Positions 1 to 8,000 of a stretch of DNA of 61,150 bases are shown here, in pieces. Positions within the stretch are counted from its first letter, which is position 1; each line of letters starts with the position of its first letter. The translations under genes were made by a program, and so were the position numbers. The notes under the pieces are model-generated. The model ran no database searches and was not told the origin of the DNA. It saw only the letters and a list, made by a program, of their open reading frames with translations. Source of the stretch: Clostridiales bacterium (GTDB taxonomy: Bacteria; Bacillota; Clostridia; Oscillospirales; Oscillospiraceae); contig JAJQEV010000002.1 in assembly GCA_021201475.1 (NCBI GenBank), positions 1 to 61,150 of the forward strand, written 5' to 3'.

Positions 1-250
1 CTGCGTCTATTTTACTCCACGATGGAGGTTTACACAATTTTTGGGATGGTCTCTTTTTCTTCGCTGATATACTGATAATTTATATGTAAATTCTGCTCCA
101 TTATCAGTCTGAACAGTCTGTATTTTGAATGGGAAAGCTGCCTGCAGCCACCTGAGGAAATCGTGTTCTCCGGCGTATGCTCTTCATAGCCGTAAGCGAA
201 GCGCATCCCTGTCCACTCGTCAATCGCTGTTCATTGACACAAACTCTTAC
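1..250 (-). pseudogene. Degraded DDE transposase (integrase core) fragment
   Basis: Read on the reverse strand, two frames together give a recognisable retroviral-integrase-type transposase core. One frame (about 231 down to 163) reads DEWTGMRFAYGYEEHTPENT. A shifted frame (162 downward) reads DFLRWLQAAFPF and then QTVQTDNGAEF, which carries the second catalytic Asp. At least one frameshift lies near 160-163, and an in-frame stop or second shift precedes the DEW segment. The N-terminal part, the first catalytic Asp and the C-terminus are missing or lie outside the window. The family resembles IS3/IS481-type transposases, but the exact family cannot be fixed from this fragment. It sits directly beside a repeat end (258-393), so the two may derive from one element. 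Confidence 0.7.
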
Positions 251-257
251 AAACGCT

Positions 258-393
258 TAAAATCCGTCAGGATTGCCCTCAAGGGGTATGCCCGCGCCTT
301 ACGGCGCTCATGAATCTGCTCTTTTGCGTCTTTTTACAGCGAAATTTTCCTCGTGATTTGCTCCTGTCCATTTCGTCAGAGGTTCCTTCCTTT
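258..393. repeat. Interspersed repeat, copy A (one end only)
   Basis: This stretch matches the right half of copy C (12850-13013). Both contain AATCCGTCAGGATT, then a related CTTTTGCG...TTTCCTCG block, then CCATTT..TCAGAGGTTCC as the terminal inverted-repeat end. Copy A has about 45 extra bases between these blocks. No matching left terminal repeat is visible, so the copy is truncated or the match is an end of the neighbouring broken transposase element. Its terminus lies about 40 bases upstream of the -35 box of the LacI-family gene. Confidence 0.6.
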
Positions 394-434
394 TGTGAAA
401 ATGGATGGTTATGCAGATAACCATGTAAAAATGT

Positions 435-463
435 TTGACAAGCGCTCTCTTTTATCCTATTTT
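435..463 (+). promoter_or_regulatory. Promoter of the LacI-family regulator gene
   Basis: TTGACA at 435-440, a 17-base spacer and TATTTT at 458-463 form a good sigma-A promoter. It lies 43 bases before the chosen ATG at 507. Confidence 0.65.
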
Positions 464-506
464 TATAGAGACACCGACAGAGTGTTTGTTTTTGGGGGAA
501 CCGAGT

Positions 507-1532
507 ATGGTCACGATCAAGGAAATCGCTGCGCGGGCTGGTGTCAGCACGGCGACAGTCTCCAATGTTCTGCATGGGAATTTAAAAAAGGTTTCTCCAG
601 CTACGATGGAAAGGATTCGGAAACTCATCGATGAGATGGGATATGTCCAGGCCCAGGATCCTCACGTCGTCCAAAAGGGCGGCTCCCATCTGGTAGCAGT
701 CATCGTCCAATATCAGATTGGCGTGGAAAGCTCTCTGCTGACCGACCCCTTTTATGGCATGGTCATTGGCGTCATCGAGCAGACGCTGCAAAAGCATGGA
801 TACTATATGCTCTTTTACTCATCGGATAACGTGGACAAAGTCTTCAAGACAATCATGGACTGGGACGTGGACGGCGTGCTCGCCATCTCCTTTTCCGACG
901 TGAACTGCGAGAAACTGTACCGGATGATGAAAAAGCCGATTATCTCTATCGACTGTTTCTATTCCGGCAGGCAGACCCAGAGCAGCGTCCCCAACATTGG
1001 CCTGGACGATCACATGGGAGGCTATCTCATGGCCCGCCACCTGATGAAGATGGGCTACAGGTCGGTTTTTGTCTGCGGCTACAGGAACTACGGCATAGAC
1101 GCCTGGCGCTGGCAGGGGACGCAACGGGCTTTGGAGGAAGCAGGTGAAAAAGGAAGCGGCTGCAAGCTGAACATGATTGAGCTGGGGCTAACCCTGGAGG
1201 AACGGGAGCATAGCTACCGGGAGATTTTGCGGCAAATGCCCTTCCGATGCAGGACAGCCCTGTTCTTTACGGCGGACATTCTGGCCATGGAGGCCAGCTA
1301 CTTTTTCATCAAAAACGGGGTGAAAATTCCGGAGGATGTGGGTATCGCCGGGTTTGACGATACCTCTGAGACCATTGGATTTTCCATCCTGCGGCTGACC
1401 ACCGTTCGCCAGGACCTCTCCGCCAAGGGCCGGCTGGCGGTGGAGGAACTGGTCAAAGCCATCGGGGACCCGACCTATAAAATGCGCTCCCATCTGCTGC
1501 CGGTCTCTCTGGTGCTGCGGGATTCGTTATGA
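507..1532 (+). CDS. LacI-family transcriptional regulator
   Basis: A 341-residue protein of normal length for the LacI/GalR family. The N-terminus is a classic LacI helix-turn-helix: MVTIKEIAARAGVSTATVSN followed by a VLHG hinge-type segment. A periplasmic-binding-protein-like ligand domain fills the rest. The ATG at 507 is chosen because the conserved VTIKEIA motif begins there and GGGGGAA lies 8 bases upstream; an in-frame ATG at 435 would add 24 residues unlike the family and would overlap the promoter. It is followed at once by a repeat element and then by a co-directional alpha-glucosidase gene, so control of that gene by a sugar ligand is the natural inference. The actual ligand cannot be read from sequence. 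The stop codon abuts the inverted repeat of copy B. Confidence 0.92.
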   Translation: MVTIKEIAARAGVSTATVSNVLHGNLKKVSPATMERIRKLIDEMGYVQAQDPHVVQKGGSHLVAVIVQYQIGVESSLLTDPFYGMVIGVIEQTLQKHGYYMLFYSSDNVDKVFKTIMDWDVDGVLAISFSDVNCEKLYRMMKKPIISIDCFYSGRQTQSSVPNIGLDDHMGGYLMARHLMKMGYRSVFVCGYRNYGIDAWRWQGTQRALEEAGEKGSGCKLNMIELGLTLEEREHSYREILRQMPFRCRTALFFTADILAMEASYFFIKNGVKIPEDVGIAGFDDTSETIGFSILRLTTVRQDLSAKGRLAVEELVKAIGDPTYKMRSHLLPVSLVLRDSL

Positions 1533-1632
1533 AGGAGCCTCTGAATAAATACAGCTGAACCCAAAGGAAATCCCCAGGGGGGACGACGCCTTGCAGCAAA
1601 TTTGCTCTTGCGCACTTATTCAGAGGTTCTTA
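1532..1632. repeat. Interspersed repeat, copy B (short, MITE-like)
   Basis: About 100 bases bounded by imperfect terminal inverted repeats: AAGGAGCCTCTGAATAAAT on the left and ACTTATTCAGAGGTTCTTA on the right. The same terminal sequence bounds copy C at 12850-13013. The interior GCAGCAAATTTGC resembles the left-middle part of copy C. There is no coding capacity. It separates the regulator stop codon from the glucosidase promoter region. Confidence 0.65.
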
Positions 1633-1641
1633 AAAAAACAG

Positions 1642-1662
1642 TGCAAAAAATTGCATTTGCAA
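1642..1662. promoter_or_regulatory. Candidate operator: two overlapping palindromes before the alpha-glucosidase gene
   Basis: TGCAA-AAAA-TTGCA (1642-1655) overlaps TTGCA-TT-TGCAA (1651-1662), sharing one half-site. LacI-family proteins bind such short palindromes, and a LacI gene lies just upstream, so this is a plausible binding site for it. No convincing -35/-10 pair was recognised in 1633-1738. Confidence 0.4.
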
Positions 1663-1738
1663 AGGAACGGAACTGTGACAGGTTCATCACAGCAATCGTT
1701 TCCCTGCACTTTACATTGAAAAACGGAGGAGACTGATT

Positions 1739-3430
1739 ATGAAGCGCAGCTTCGAAAGTGCCGTTCGGCAGCAGTGGAAAGAGAACGTTGTCTATCAAAT
1801 CTACCCCCGCTCGTTCTGTGACTCCAACGGGGACGGCGTCGGCGACCTGAACGGCATCCGCTCCAGGCTGGGTTACCTCAAAGAGCTGGGTATCCACATT
1901 CTCTGGCTTAGCCCGATCTACAAATCCCCCAACTACGACAACGGTTACGACATCTCAGACTACCAGGCCATTATGGGCGAGTTCGGCACCATGGAGGACT
2001 TTGATGCGCTGCTGGAGGAGGCCCATCGGCTGGACATAAAAATCATCATGGATCTGGTGGTGAACCACACCTCCGACGAGCACCGGTGGTTTGTGGAGAG
2101 CCGTTCCTCCCGCGACAATGACAAGCGGGACTATTACATCTGGCGGGAGGCCGTGGACGGTCACGAACCCAACAACTGGGGCAGCTGCTTCTCCGGTTCG
2201 GCTTGGGAGTGGGACGAAAACACCGGTATGTACTACCTCCACTGCTTCTCCAAAAAGCAGCCCGACCTGAACTGGGAGAACCCCAAAGTGAGGGACGAGG
2301 TCTTTGACATGATGACCTGGTGGTGCGAAAAGGGCATCGACGGGTTCCGCATGGACGCAATTTCCATGATTTCCAAAAAGGAGGGCCTGCCCGACGGGCC
2401 GACAGAAGGCCTGTACAGCCCCTGCACGTATGGCGCCTGCAACGGTCCTCACGTCCACGAGTACCTCCAGGAGATGAACCGTCGGGTCCTTTCAAAGTAT
2501 GACCTGATGACCGTGGGGGAGACCGGCGGCGTCACCGTGGAGGAGGCCAAAAAGTACGCCAACGCTGAGGGCACCGAGCTGAACATGGCCTTCCAGTTCG
2601 AACACGTCGAGCTGGACGACGGCCCCGACGGCAAGTGGTATCTCAATCCCATTTCCATCCCCGCGCTGAAGAAAAACCTGACCAAATGGCAGAAGGAGCT
2701 GGACGGCGTTGCCTGGAACCCGCTGTTCTTCTGCAACCATGACCAGCCCCGCGTCGTCTCCCGGCTGGGGGACAACTCTCCCCACTCCGCCAAGTGCATC
2801 GCCACCGTGCTGCACTTCATGCAGGGCACGCCCTACGTCTACCAGGGCGAGGAACTGGGCATGACAAACTGCCCCTTCGGTTCCATTGAGGACTACCGGG
2901 ACATCGAGAGCATTAACGCCTACCGGGAGCTGACCGAGACCGGTCTGCGGGAACGGTCGGAGCTGCTGGGATGCATCGCCTACAAAAGCCGGGACAATGC
3001 CCGCACCCCCATGCAGTGGGACGACTCCCCCAACGCCGGATTCACCACCGGCCGGCCCTGGATCATGGTCAATCCCAATTATACCACCATCAACGCGGCG
3101 GCGGAGTTGGCGGACCCGGATTCCGTGTTCCATTACTACAGGACGCTCATCGCCCTGCGACAGGACAGCAAATGGTCTGACGTAATCGTCTACGGCCACT
3201 ATGACCTGCTGGCTCCGGAGCATGAAACCGTCTTTGCCTACACCCGGCAGAAGAACGGCATAACGCTGCTGGTGGTCTGCAACCTCTCCGCTCGGGCCCA
3301 GACGTTCTCTGTCCCGAAAAACATCCGGTGGAACAGCGCGGAACCGGTGACGGGGAATGTGCCCCGGGCCGAGCTGACCCGCGAACTGGCCCTGGCCCCC
3401 TGGCAGGCCGCTGTCTGGGCGCTGACGTAA
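1739..3430 (+). CDS. GH13 alpha-glucosidase (oligo-1,6-glucosidase type)
   Basis: A 563-residue cytoplasmic GH13 enzyme, normal length for the oligo-1,6-glucosidase / trehalose-6-phosphate hydrolase group. It carries the N-terminal VYQIYPRSF signature with a DSNGDGVGDL calcium-type loop and the DLVVNHTS region. The catalytic triad is in place: nucleophile Asp206 in GFRMDAI, acid/base Glu261 in TVGETGG, and Asp335 in CNHDQPR. There is no signal peptide, so it should hydrolyse imported oligosaccharides from their non-reducing ends. The start has GGAGGAG upstream (AAACGGAGGAGACTGATTATG). It is co-directional with the upstream LacI regulator, and no sugar transporter is present in the window. Exact substrate (isomaltose, sucrose, trehalose-6-P) is uncertain. 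Confidence 0.93.
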   Translation: MKRSFESAVRQQWKENVVYQIYPRSFCDSNGDGVGDLNGIRSRLGYLKELGIHILWLSPIYKSPNYDNGYDISDYQAIMGEFGTMEDFDALLEEAHRLDIKIIMDLVVNHTSDEHRWFVESRSSRDNDKRDYYIWREAVDGHEPNNWGSCFSGSAWEWDENTGMYYLHCFSKKQPDLNWENPKVRDEVFDMMTWWCEKGIDGFRMDAISMISKKEGLPDGPTEGLYSPCTYGACNGPHVHEYLQEMNRRVLSKYDLMTVGETGGVTVEEAKKYANAEGTELNMAFQFEHVELDDGPDGKWYLNPISIPALKKNLTKWQKELDGVAWNPLFFCNHDQPRVVSRLGDNSPHSAKCIATVLHFMQGTPYVYQGEELGMTNCPFGSIEDYRDIESINAYRELTETGLRERSELLGCIAYKSRDNARTPMQWDDSPNAGFTTGRPWIMVNPNYTTINAAAELADPDSVFHYYRTLIALRQDSKWSDVIVYGHYDLLAPEHETVFAYTRQKNGITLLVVCNLSARAQTFSVPKNIRWNSAEPVTGNVPRAELTRELALAPWQAAVWALT

Positions 3431-3539
3431 TCGCCGGTTCCATGACTGCGAAACGCTGTAATCCTCTGCGGGTATGCGCGGCCGGTCCGCTTTCCTCCTT
3501 TGCGCCCATATTCCCCTGTAGAAAGGCTGTTTGAACACA

Positions 3540-3574
3540 AAACATGCGCCCTCCTGGCAGGAGGGCGCATGTTT
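3540..3574. terminator. Bidirectional terminator between convergent genes
   Basis: A perfect 15-bp stem (AAACATGCGCCCTCC with its complement) around a 5-base loop. The A/T ends supply a short U tract on both strands. It lies between the stops of the glucosidase (3430) and the sigma-like/cyclophilin gene (3593). Confidence 0.85.
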
Positions 3575-3592
3575 CAGCTTACGGGAGTTCAA

Positions 3593-4849
3593 TCAATCCA
3601 ACACCGTAATGGAGGTGATGACCGGCTGTTCCTCAGCGGAGATGGTGCCGTTGTCATCCGTAGGCTCTGCGTCCTCACAGATTTGGTCTACAATGTCCAT
3701 GCCGTCAGTGACATAGCCGAACACGGCATACTGCCCGTCCAGGGAGGTGGAGTCCTCCTGGACGATGAAGAATTGGGAACTGGCGCTGTCATAGTCACTG
3801 GAGCGGGCCATAGAGATGGCGCCCCGGGTGTGGGACAGGGGGTTGTCATACCCGTTATCCGAGAACTCGCCAACGATGGTCTCCTCGCTGCCTCCGGTGC
3901 CGTCGCCGTTGGGGTCGCCGCCCTGCATCATAAAGCCCTCGATGATGCGGTGGAAGGTCAGGCCGTCATAGAAGCCGCTCTCCGCCAGAGAGAGGAAGTT
4001 CTCCACCGTAACCGGGGCGGCGCTGGCGTCCAGCTCCACGGTGATGGTGCCGTAATCCTCGATTTCGATTTCCACATGATGCAGCTCCGAGGTGACGCTG
4101 CCAGAGCCGCCGTCCCCGGTGGCGGACATCAGGCAGAACGCCCCCACGCCCAATAGCAGCGCCAGAAGCACGATGGTCAGAATGAGGCCCAGCCGTTTTT
4201 TGCCCTTCTTTTCCGGGTGGGCCAAAGCGCTGATGGTCTCCAGCGCGGCCTTGTCCAGGGCCTCCGGCACGGCCTCCTCGTCGGCGGCCTGCAGGACCAG
4301 CGCTTGCAGCGCGTCCAGATCCGTCGCGGGTGCATCCTCCTGCGGCGGAAGCGCCTCCAGGGAGGCGACCACAGCGTCCTCCGTCTCCTGCCAGGCGTCC
4401 TCTGCCCTGTCCGGAGCAATTTGCAGCACCCGGGCCGACTGTGCCGGGGTCAGCTCCGCCAGGGTGTGCAGGAGAAACTGCAACCGCTGACGGGTGGACA
4501 GCGCCGAAAGCACCTGCTCCAGAGGGGAAGCGTCCAGGTCTGTCTCACCTTCAGCGAGCGCACCGCTATCCAGGGCATGGGGGCTCTCCTCCAGCAGCCG
4601 CTCCCGACAGAGGCGGGCGGTAATCAACGCCAAATACAGCTCCAGCTGCGGCTGGGTCAGGTTTTGATCCCGGAACAGCTTCTTCCACAGGGTGTGGAAG
4701 CTCTCCGCCGCAGCTGCTTCTGCATCCTCCTCCGGCAGCATTTGGAGGCAGAGAAAATAGACCCTGTGCTTCTGCTGCTCATAAAGGGCGAGCATGGCGG
4801 ACTTCTCCCTCTGGGCGGCCCGCTGAATGGTGGTAAGGGTCTTTGACAT
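3593..4849 (-). CDS. Sigma-factor-like domain fused through a membrane segment to a cyclophilin peptidyl-prolyl isomerase
   Basis: A 418-residue protein with an unusual layout. Residues about 15-60 resemble ECF sigma region 2 (ALYEQQKHRVYFLCLQML, then a DAEAAAAESF block). Residues about 107-165 resemble region 4 (VLSALSTRQRLQFLLHTLAE), but the recognition-helix region is acidic and probably does not bind DNA. Residues 220-242 form one transmembrane helix preceded by KKGKKR, predicting the N-terminus inside and the C-terminus outside. Residues about 258-418 are a cyclophilin domain with FHRIIEGFMMQGGDP and SQFFI; the catalytic Arg301 is present. The likely activity is extracytoplasmic proline isomerisation, while the role of the sigma-like part is unknown. 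RBS AGAGGAAGG precedes the ATG. It is a single-gene unit closed by the shared terminator at 3540. Confidence 0.88.
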   Translation of the reverse strand: MSKTLTTIQRAAQREKSAMLALYEQQKHRVYFLCLQMLPEEDAEAAAAESFHTLWKKLFRDQNLTQPQLELYLALITARLCRERLLEESPHALDSGALAEGETDLDASPLEQVLSALSTRQRLQFLLHTLAELTPAQSARVLQIAPDRAEDAWQETEDAVVASLEALPPQEDAPATDLDALQALVLQAADEEAVPEALDKAALETISALAHPEKKGKKRLGLILTIVLLALLLGVGAFCLMSATGDGGSGSVTSELHHVEIEIEDYGTITVELDASAAPVTVENFLSLAESGFYDGLTFHRIIEGFMMQGGDPNGDGTGGSEETIVGEFSDNGYDNPLSHTRGAISMARSSDYDSASSQFFIVQEDSTSLDGQYAVFGYVTDGMDIVDQICEDAEPTDDNGTISAEEQPVITSITVLD

Positions 4850-4981
4850 AAGGCATCCTTCCTCTTTGATGAAAATAGGGCGAATGTTGGGCCGCAGCAG
4901 GGCAGTACATTCGGATTTTTATTAGTTTACTCCGGAAACCTGAATCCTGGCTGAAAATGTACCCCGCTGCGGGAAAACAAC

Positions 4982-5009
4982 CGGCGCAGAGCGAACCCGC
5001 TCTGCGCCG
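4982..5009 (-). terminator. Terminator of the rluA-like / PotD-like / thioesterase operon
   Basis: A perfect 11-bp GC-rich stem (CGGCGCAGAGC) with a 6-base loop. On the reverse strand it is followed by GGTTGTTTT. It lies 24 bases beyond the thioesterase stop codon. Confidence 0.75.
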
Positions 5010-5032
5010 ATTGTGATAGTTTGCATTGTCCC

Positions 5033-5431
5033 TCACTTCGCGCCCAGCTTGCGCTGGCAGCGCTGCATAAATTTCTCATTTTGGACAAGGAACCGCTCAT
5101 GGGTACCCCGCCCGATGACCCCCGCGCTGTCGGAGACGGTGAAGGAAAAGACGAAGCGCCGCCCGTCCACCTCCGTCACCTCGGTTTCCGCAGTGACGGT
5201 CATGCCGACGGGTGTGGGGGTGCTGTGAGTGGTCTCAAGCCGGGTGCCCACGCTTCCTTCTCCTTCGCCCAAACAGGGCTGGATGGAGGTCCAGGCGGCC
5301 TCCTCCACCAGGGCCGCCAGCATGGGGGTGGCAAAGACCTCCAACGCCCCAGAGCCCACCGCCTTCGCCGTCTTGTCCGGTGTGACCACGCAGGATGCGC
5401 GGCCCTTGATGCCTGCTGTTACTGCCATCAT
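5033..5431 (-). CDS. FlK-type hotdog-fold acyl-CoA thioesterase
   Basis: A 132-residue single-domain hotdog protein related to fluoroacetyl-CoA thioesterase FlK. It has the family's spaced residues: VFATPMLAALVEEAAW supplies the Thr and Glu pair, TTHSTPTPVG supplies the His, and a GRGTHER motif lies near the end. Proteins of this family are often annotated only as thioesterases, and the true acyl-CoA substrate is unknown. The start at 5431 is chosen because AAGGAG lies 6 bases upstream; a longer reading adds 15 residues and runs into the RBS. It follows the PotD-like gene by about 40 bases and is the last gene of that operon. Confidence 0.85.
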   Translation of the reverse strand: MMAVTAGIKGRASCVVTPDKTAKAVGSGALEVFATPMLAALVEEAAWTSIQPCLGEGEGSVGTRLETTHSTPTPVGMTVTAETEVTEVDGRRFVFSFTVSDSAGVIGRGTHERFLVQNEKFMQRCQRKLGAK

Positions 5432-5472
5432 AAATCGCTCCTTTTCTTTAAAATGATGTAACTGCCGTTGAA

Positions 5473-6810
5473 TCACGAATCAGACGCTTCGCTCTCTGCC
5501 TCAGATGTTGTTTCCGTTTCTTCGGAGCCATCCGGTTCCTCCGCAGTTCCTGCCGCTTTAGACTCCAGCAGCTCCGCCCACTGTGTTACATACTCTGTCC
5601 ATGTATCGCTTCCATTGAAGGATAGCAGTTCCGTGCCTTCTATGACGCTCTCGTCCGGGTAGGCCAGCGGATTGTTCCGCCAGGAGCTGTCCATCTTCTC
5701 CAGCGCCTCGTCTGAGGTAACGGAGTACTTGCAGTAGATGGCGTTTTTCGCCAGATTCTCCACCTGACACATATAGTTGATAAATTTCAGGGCCTCCTCG
5801 GAATAGCTGGTGTCCTCTACCACGCAGTAGCCGTAGGAAATGCGCCAGGTGCCCTCTACGGGAACGGCGAAGGACAGGGCCGTGTTATCGCTCATCATAT
5901 TCAGCGCGTCGCCGGAGTAGGCGGGGGTCAGCCAGGCCGTCCCCTCCGTCATTTTGGAGAAGCCCTCTGCCGCAGTGTAATCCTGCACCAGGGCGGACTG
6001 CTGGTTCAGCAACGCCCAGGCTTCGGCCAGTTCGTCACCGTTCTCGGTGTTGACGGAGTATCCCAGGCTGGTCAGGGCCACCGCCATGGCGTCCCGCAGG
6101 TCGGAGGGCATCAAAATCTGCCCGGCGTATTCCTCCGCCCAGAGGGTGTTCCAGCTGGTGATTTGGGCGTCGATGTAGTCCGCGTTCCAGAGCAGGCCCA
6201 TCATCTGCCAAAGAGTGGTGACAGAATAGACACCGCCGGGGTCATAGTCGCAGTTCTGATACTCCTCATTGATGGCGTCTGCGTTGGAGAGTTTGCTGTA
6301 GTCCAGGGTCTGTACAAGGCCGGCCTCAATGAGCTGCTCGATTACATCCCCACTGGTGAACACCACGTCATAGACCGGCTCCTCTAGGGTGACGGACTCC
6401 GTCTCCGCGCCGTCGGCCTCCGCCTGGGCCAGGGCTTCTTCATAATCGCTATACCGCTGCTGGAGCCGGTCATAGAGGCTCAGCGCCTCCCAGGCCTCCT
6501 CCGCCTCCAGCGCGGCCAGCTCCTCCTCCGTCAGCTCCGGCGACACGCCGGAGGAGAAAGCGGCGCTGTCCGTTGCGTCCTCCTCATCCTCCGTCAGGTT
6601 CATTCCGTTTTCCAGGGTGCTGTTTCCGGTGGTGTACTCCACCAGTATCCCCGTCTCCTTGGAAAATTCATCCATCAGAGAGGAACGGATCAGGTCTCCC
6701 TCGCAGTAGACCCGAAGGGTGACAGTCTCCTCTTTGCCGCATCCGGAGAGCAGTCCGGCGCAGGACAGCAGGAGAGCCGCCGTCAAAAGCAGGGAAAGGG
6801 TTCGTTTCAT
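5473..6810 (-). CDS. PotD-like extracellular solute-binding lipoprotein with an acidic insertion
   Basis: A 445-residue lipoprotein with signal peptide MKRTLSLLLTAALLLSCAGL and lipobox LSGC (Cys24). The fold motifs match polyamine-type (PotD/PotF) binding proteins: LRVYCEGDLIRSS, then YDVVFTSGDVIEQL, VTTLWQMMGLLWN and EEALKFINYM. An acidic, low-complexity insertion at roughly residues 70-145 is not typical of PotD, nor is the Glu/Ser-rich C-terminal tail. The start codon overlaps the stop of the upstream pseudouridine synthase (ATGA), so the two are translationally coupled. No ABC permease or ATPase partner is present nearby. It may be an orphan binding protein that uses a transporter encoded elsewhere, or a surface protein of another role. 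Confidence 0.85.
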   Translation of the reverse strand: MKRTLSLLLTAALLLSCAGLLSGCGKEETVTLRVYCEGDLIRSSLMDEFSKETGILVEYTTGNSTLENGMNLTEDEEDATDSAAFSSGVSPELTEEELAALEAEEAWEALSLYDRLQQRYSDYEEALAQAEADGAETESVTLEEPVYDVVFTSGDVIEQLIEAGLVQTLDYSKLSNADAINEEYQNCDYDPGGVYSVTTLWQMMGLLWNADYIDAQITSWNTLWAEEYAGQILMPSDLRDAMAVALTSLGYSVNTENGDELAEAWALLNQQSALVQDYTAAEGFSKMTEGTAWLTPAYSGDALNMMSDNTALSFAVPVEGTWRISYGYCVVEDTSYSEEALKFINYMCQVENLAKNAIYCKYSVTSDEALEKMDSSWRNNPLAYPDESVIEGTELLSFNGSDTWTEYVTQWAELLESKAAGTAEEPDGSEETETTSEAESEASDS

Positions 6811-7832
6811 TCGCGTACCGCCTTTCGTATCGTATCATTCACAGAAAACGTCTCCGGTACCTGGGCCAGGGAGAACGCCGGGAAGTATTCCTCCGCAAAG
6901 TCCACCCGGGGCACCTGCCAGTGCATCCCGTTCAGGTAGTTCAGCTCGCCGGCGTCGGTGACAAAGCGGAAGGTCAGCGACCAGCTCCAAAGAGCCTGAT
7001 GCTTGCGGCCATACCGGCGGTTCACCTTCTCCGAGCCGTACTTCCCATCCCCCAGCAGGGGCGCGCCTGCGTCGGCCAGCTGGGCCCGTATCTGGTGGGT
7101 GCGGCCCGTCACCAGCTCACATTCCACCAGGGAGAGGCTGCCCTTCGTGGCCAGGGTGCGGTACTCCGTCACCGCCGTCCGCCCGCCTGGCACCGGCCTG
7201 TGGGAGACATAGACCTGCTTCTGCGCCTCGTCCTTCCTGAGGTAGCTGCGGAGTGTGCCGGAAGGGGGCTGCAAACGCCCTGCTGTCACGCACAGGTAGC
7301 GCTTGGACAACTCCCTGTCCCGAATCTTCTGGTTCATCACCCGCAGGGCCTCCGCGGTTTTCGCGGCGATGACGATGCCGCCGGTGTTCCGGTCGATGCG
7401 GTTGCACAGGGCGGGGGTAAAGGCCCCCTCCTGATAGGGGCTCCACTCCTTCTTCTGGTAGAGATAGGCCTGGATGTGATTGATGAGGGTATTTACCTTT
7501 TCCGTCTCGTCCCCATGGACCACCATGCCCGCCGGTTTGTTCAGCACCATGATTTGTTCGTCCTCATACAAGATGTCCAGTCTAGGCTTGAACAGCTGCA
7601 AAAAGGCGTTCTCCGGCGCGGGCTTTGCAAAGAACTCATCGTTGATATATAATTGCAGGCGATCCCCCACCTGTAAACGGGTATCCCGCTCCGCCCGCTT
7701 GCCGTTCACCTTCACCCGTTTCAGGCGGATATACTTCTGGGCCAGGGGGGCAGGCAATAAGGGGAGGTTTTTGGACAGCCAGCGGTCCAGCCGCTGCCCG
7801 GCATCGTTTTTCCCGATTTCAAACTCTTTCAT
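6807..7832 (-). CDS. RluA-family 23S rRNA pseudouridine synthase
   Basis: A 341-residue RluA-type enzyme that isomerises uridine in RNA. An N-terminal S4 RNA-binding domain (about residues 13-65, AGQRLDRWLSKNLPLLP) precedes the catalytic domain. The catalytic Asp147 lies in CNRIDRNTGG, the family's HRLDRxTSG motif, and RTHQIRAQLAD follows. The ATG at 7832 is chosen over an in-frame start 46 codons earlier: GGAG lies 6 bases upstream and the S4 domain begins immediately after. It is the first gene of a three-gene reverse operon. The exact uridine target (RluC or RluD class) cannot be decided. Confidence 0.93.
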   Translation of the reverse strand: MKEFEIGKNDAGQRLDRWLSKNLPLLPAPLAQKYIRLKRVKVNGKRAERDTRLQVGDRLQLYINDEFFAKPAPENAFLQLFKPRLDILYEDEQIMVLNKPAGMVVHGDETEKVNTLINHIQAYLYQKKEWSPYQEGAFTPALCNRIDRNTGGIVIAAKTAEALRVMNQKIRDRELSKRYLCVTAGRLQPPSGTLRSYLRKDEAQKQVYVSHRPVPGGRTAVTEYRTLATKGSLSLVECELVTGRTHQIRAQLADAGAPLLGDGKYGSEKVNRRYGRKHQALWSWSLTFRFVTDAGELNYLNGMHWQVPRVDFAEEYFPAFSLAQVPETFSVNDTIRKAVRE

Positions 7833-7870
7833 CGTTCGCTCCACACTTCGTTCTGAGGGACTATGCCACA

Positions 7871-7899
7871 AGTATAGCACGGCCGGCGAAAAAAAACAA
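7871..7899 (-). promoter_or_regulatory. Promoter of the rluA-like operon
   Basis: On the reverse strand TTGTTT (7894-7899), a 17-base spacer and TATACT (7871-7876), about 39 bases before the ATG at 7832. Confidence 0.6.
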
Positions 7900-7942
7900 T
7901 ACGGCGGGGCGGGGCAAAATGCGTTCCACAGCGAAAAAAGGG

Positions 7943-7971
7943 TTGACAAGGAAAAGAACTTGCGGTACAAT
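7943..7971 (+). promoter_or_regulatory. Promoter of DUF177-rpmF
   Basis: TTGACA (7943-7948), a 17-base spacer and TACAAT (7966-7971): a near-consensus sigma-A promoter, 30 bases before the start codon. Confidence 0.85.
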
Positions 7972-8000
7972 ACATCTTGTATCGTTATGTGAGGTGCAGT

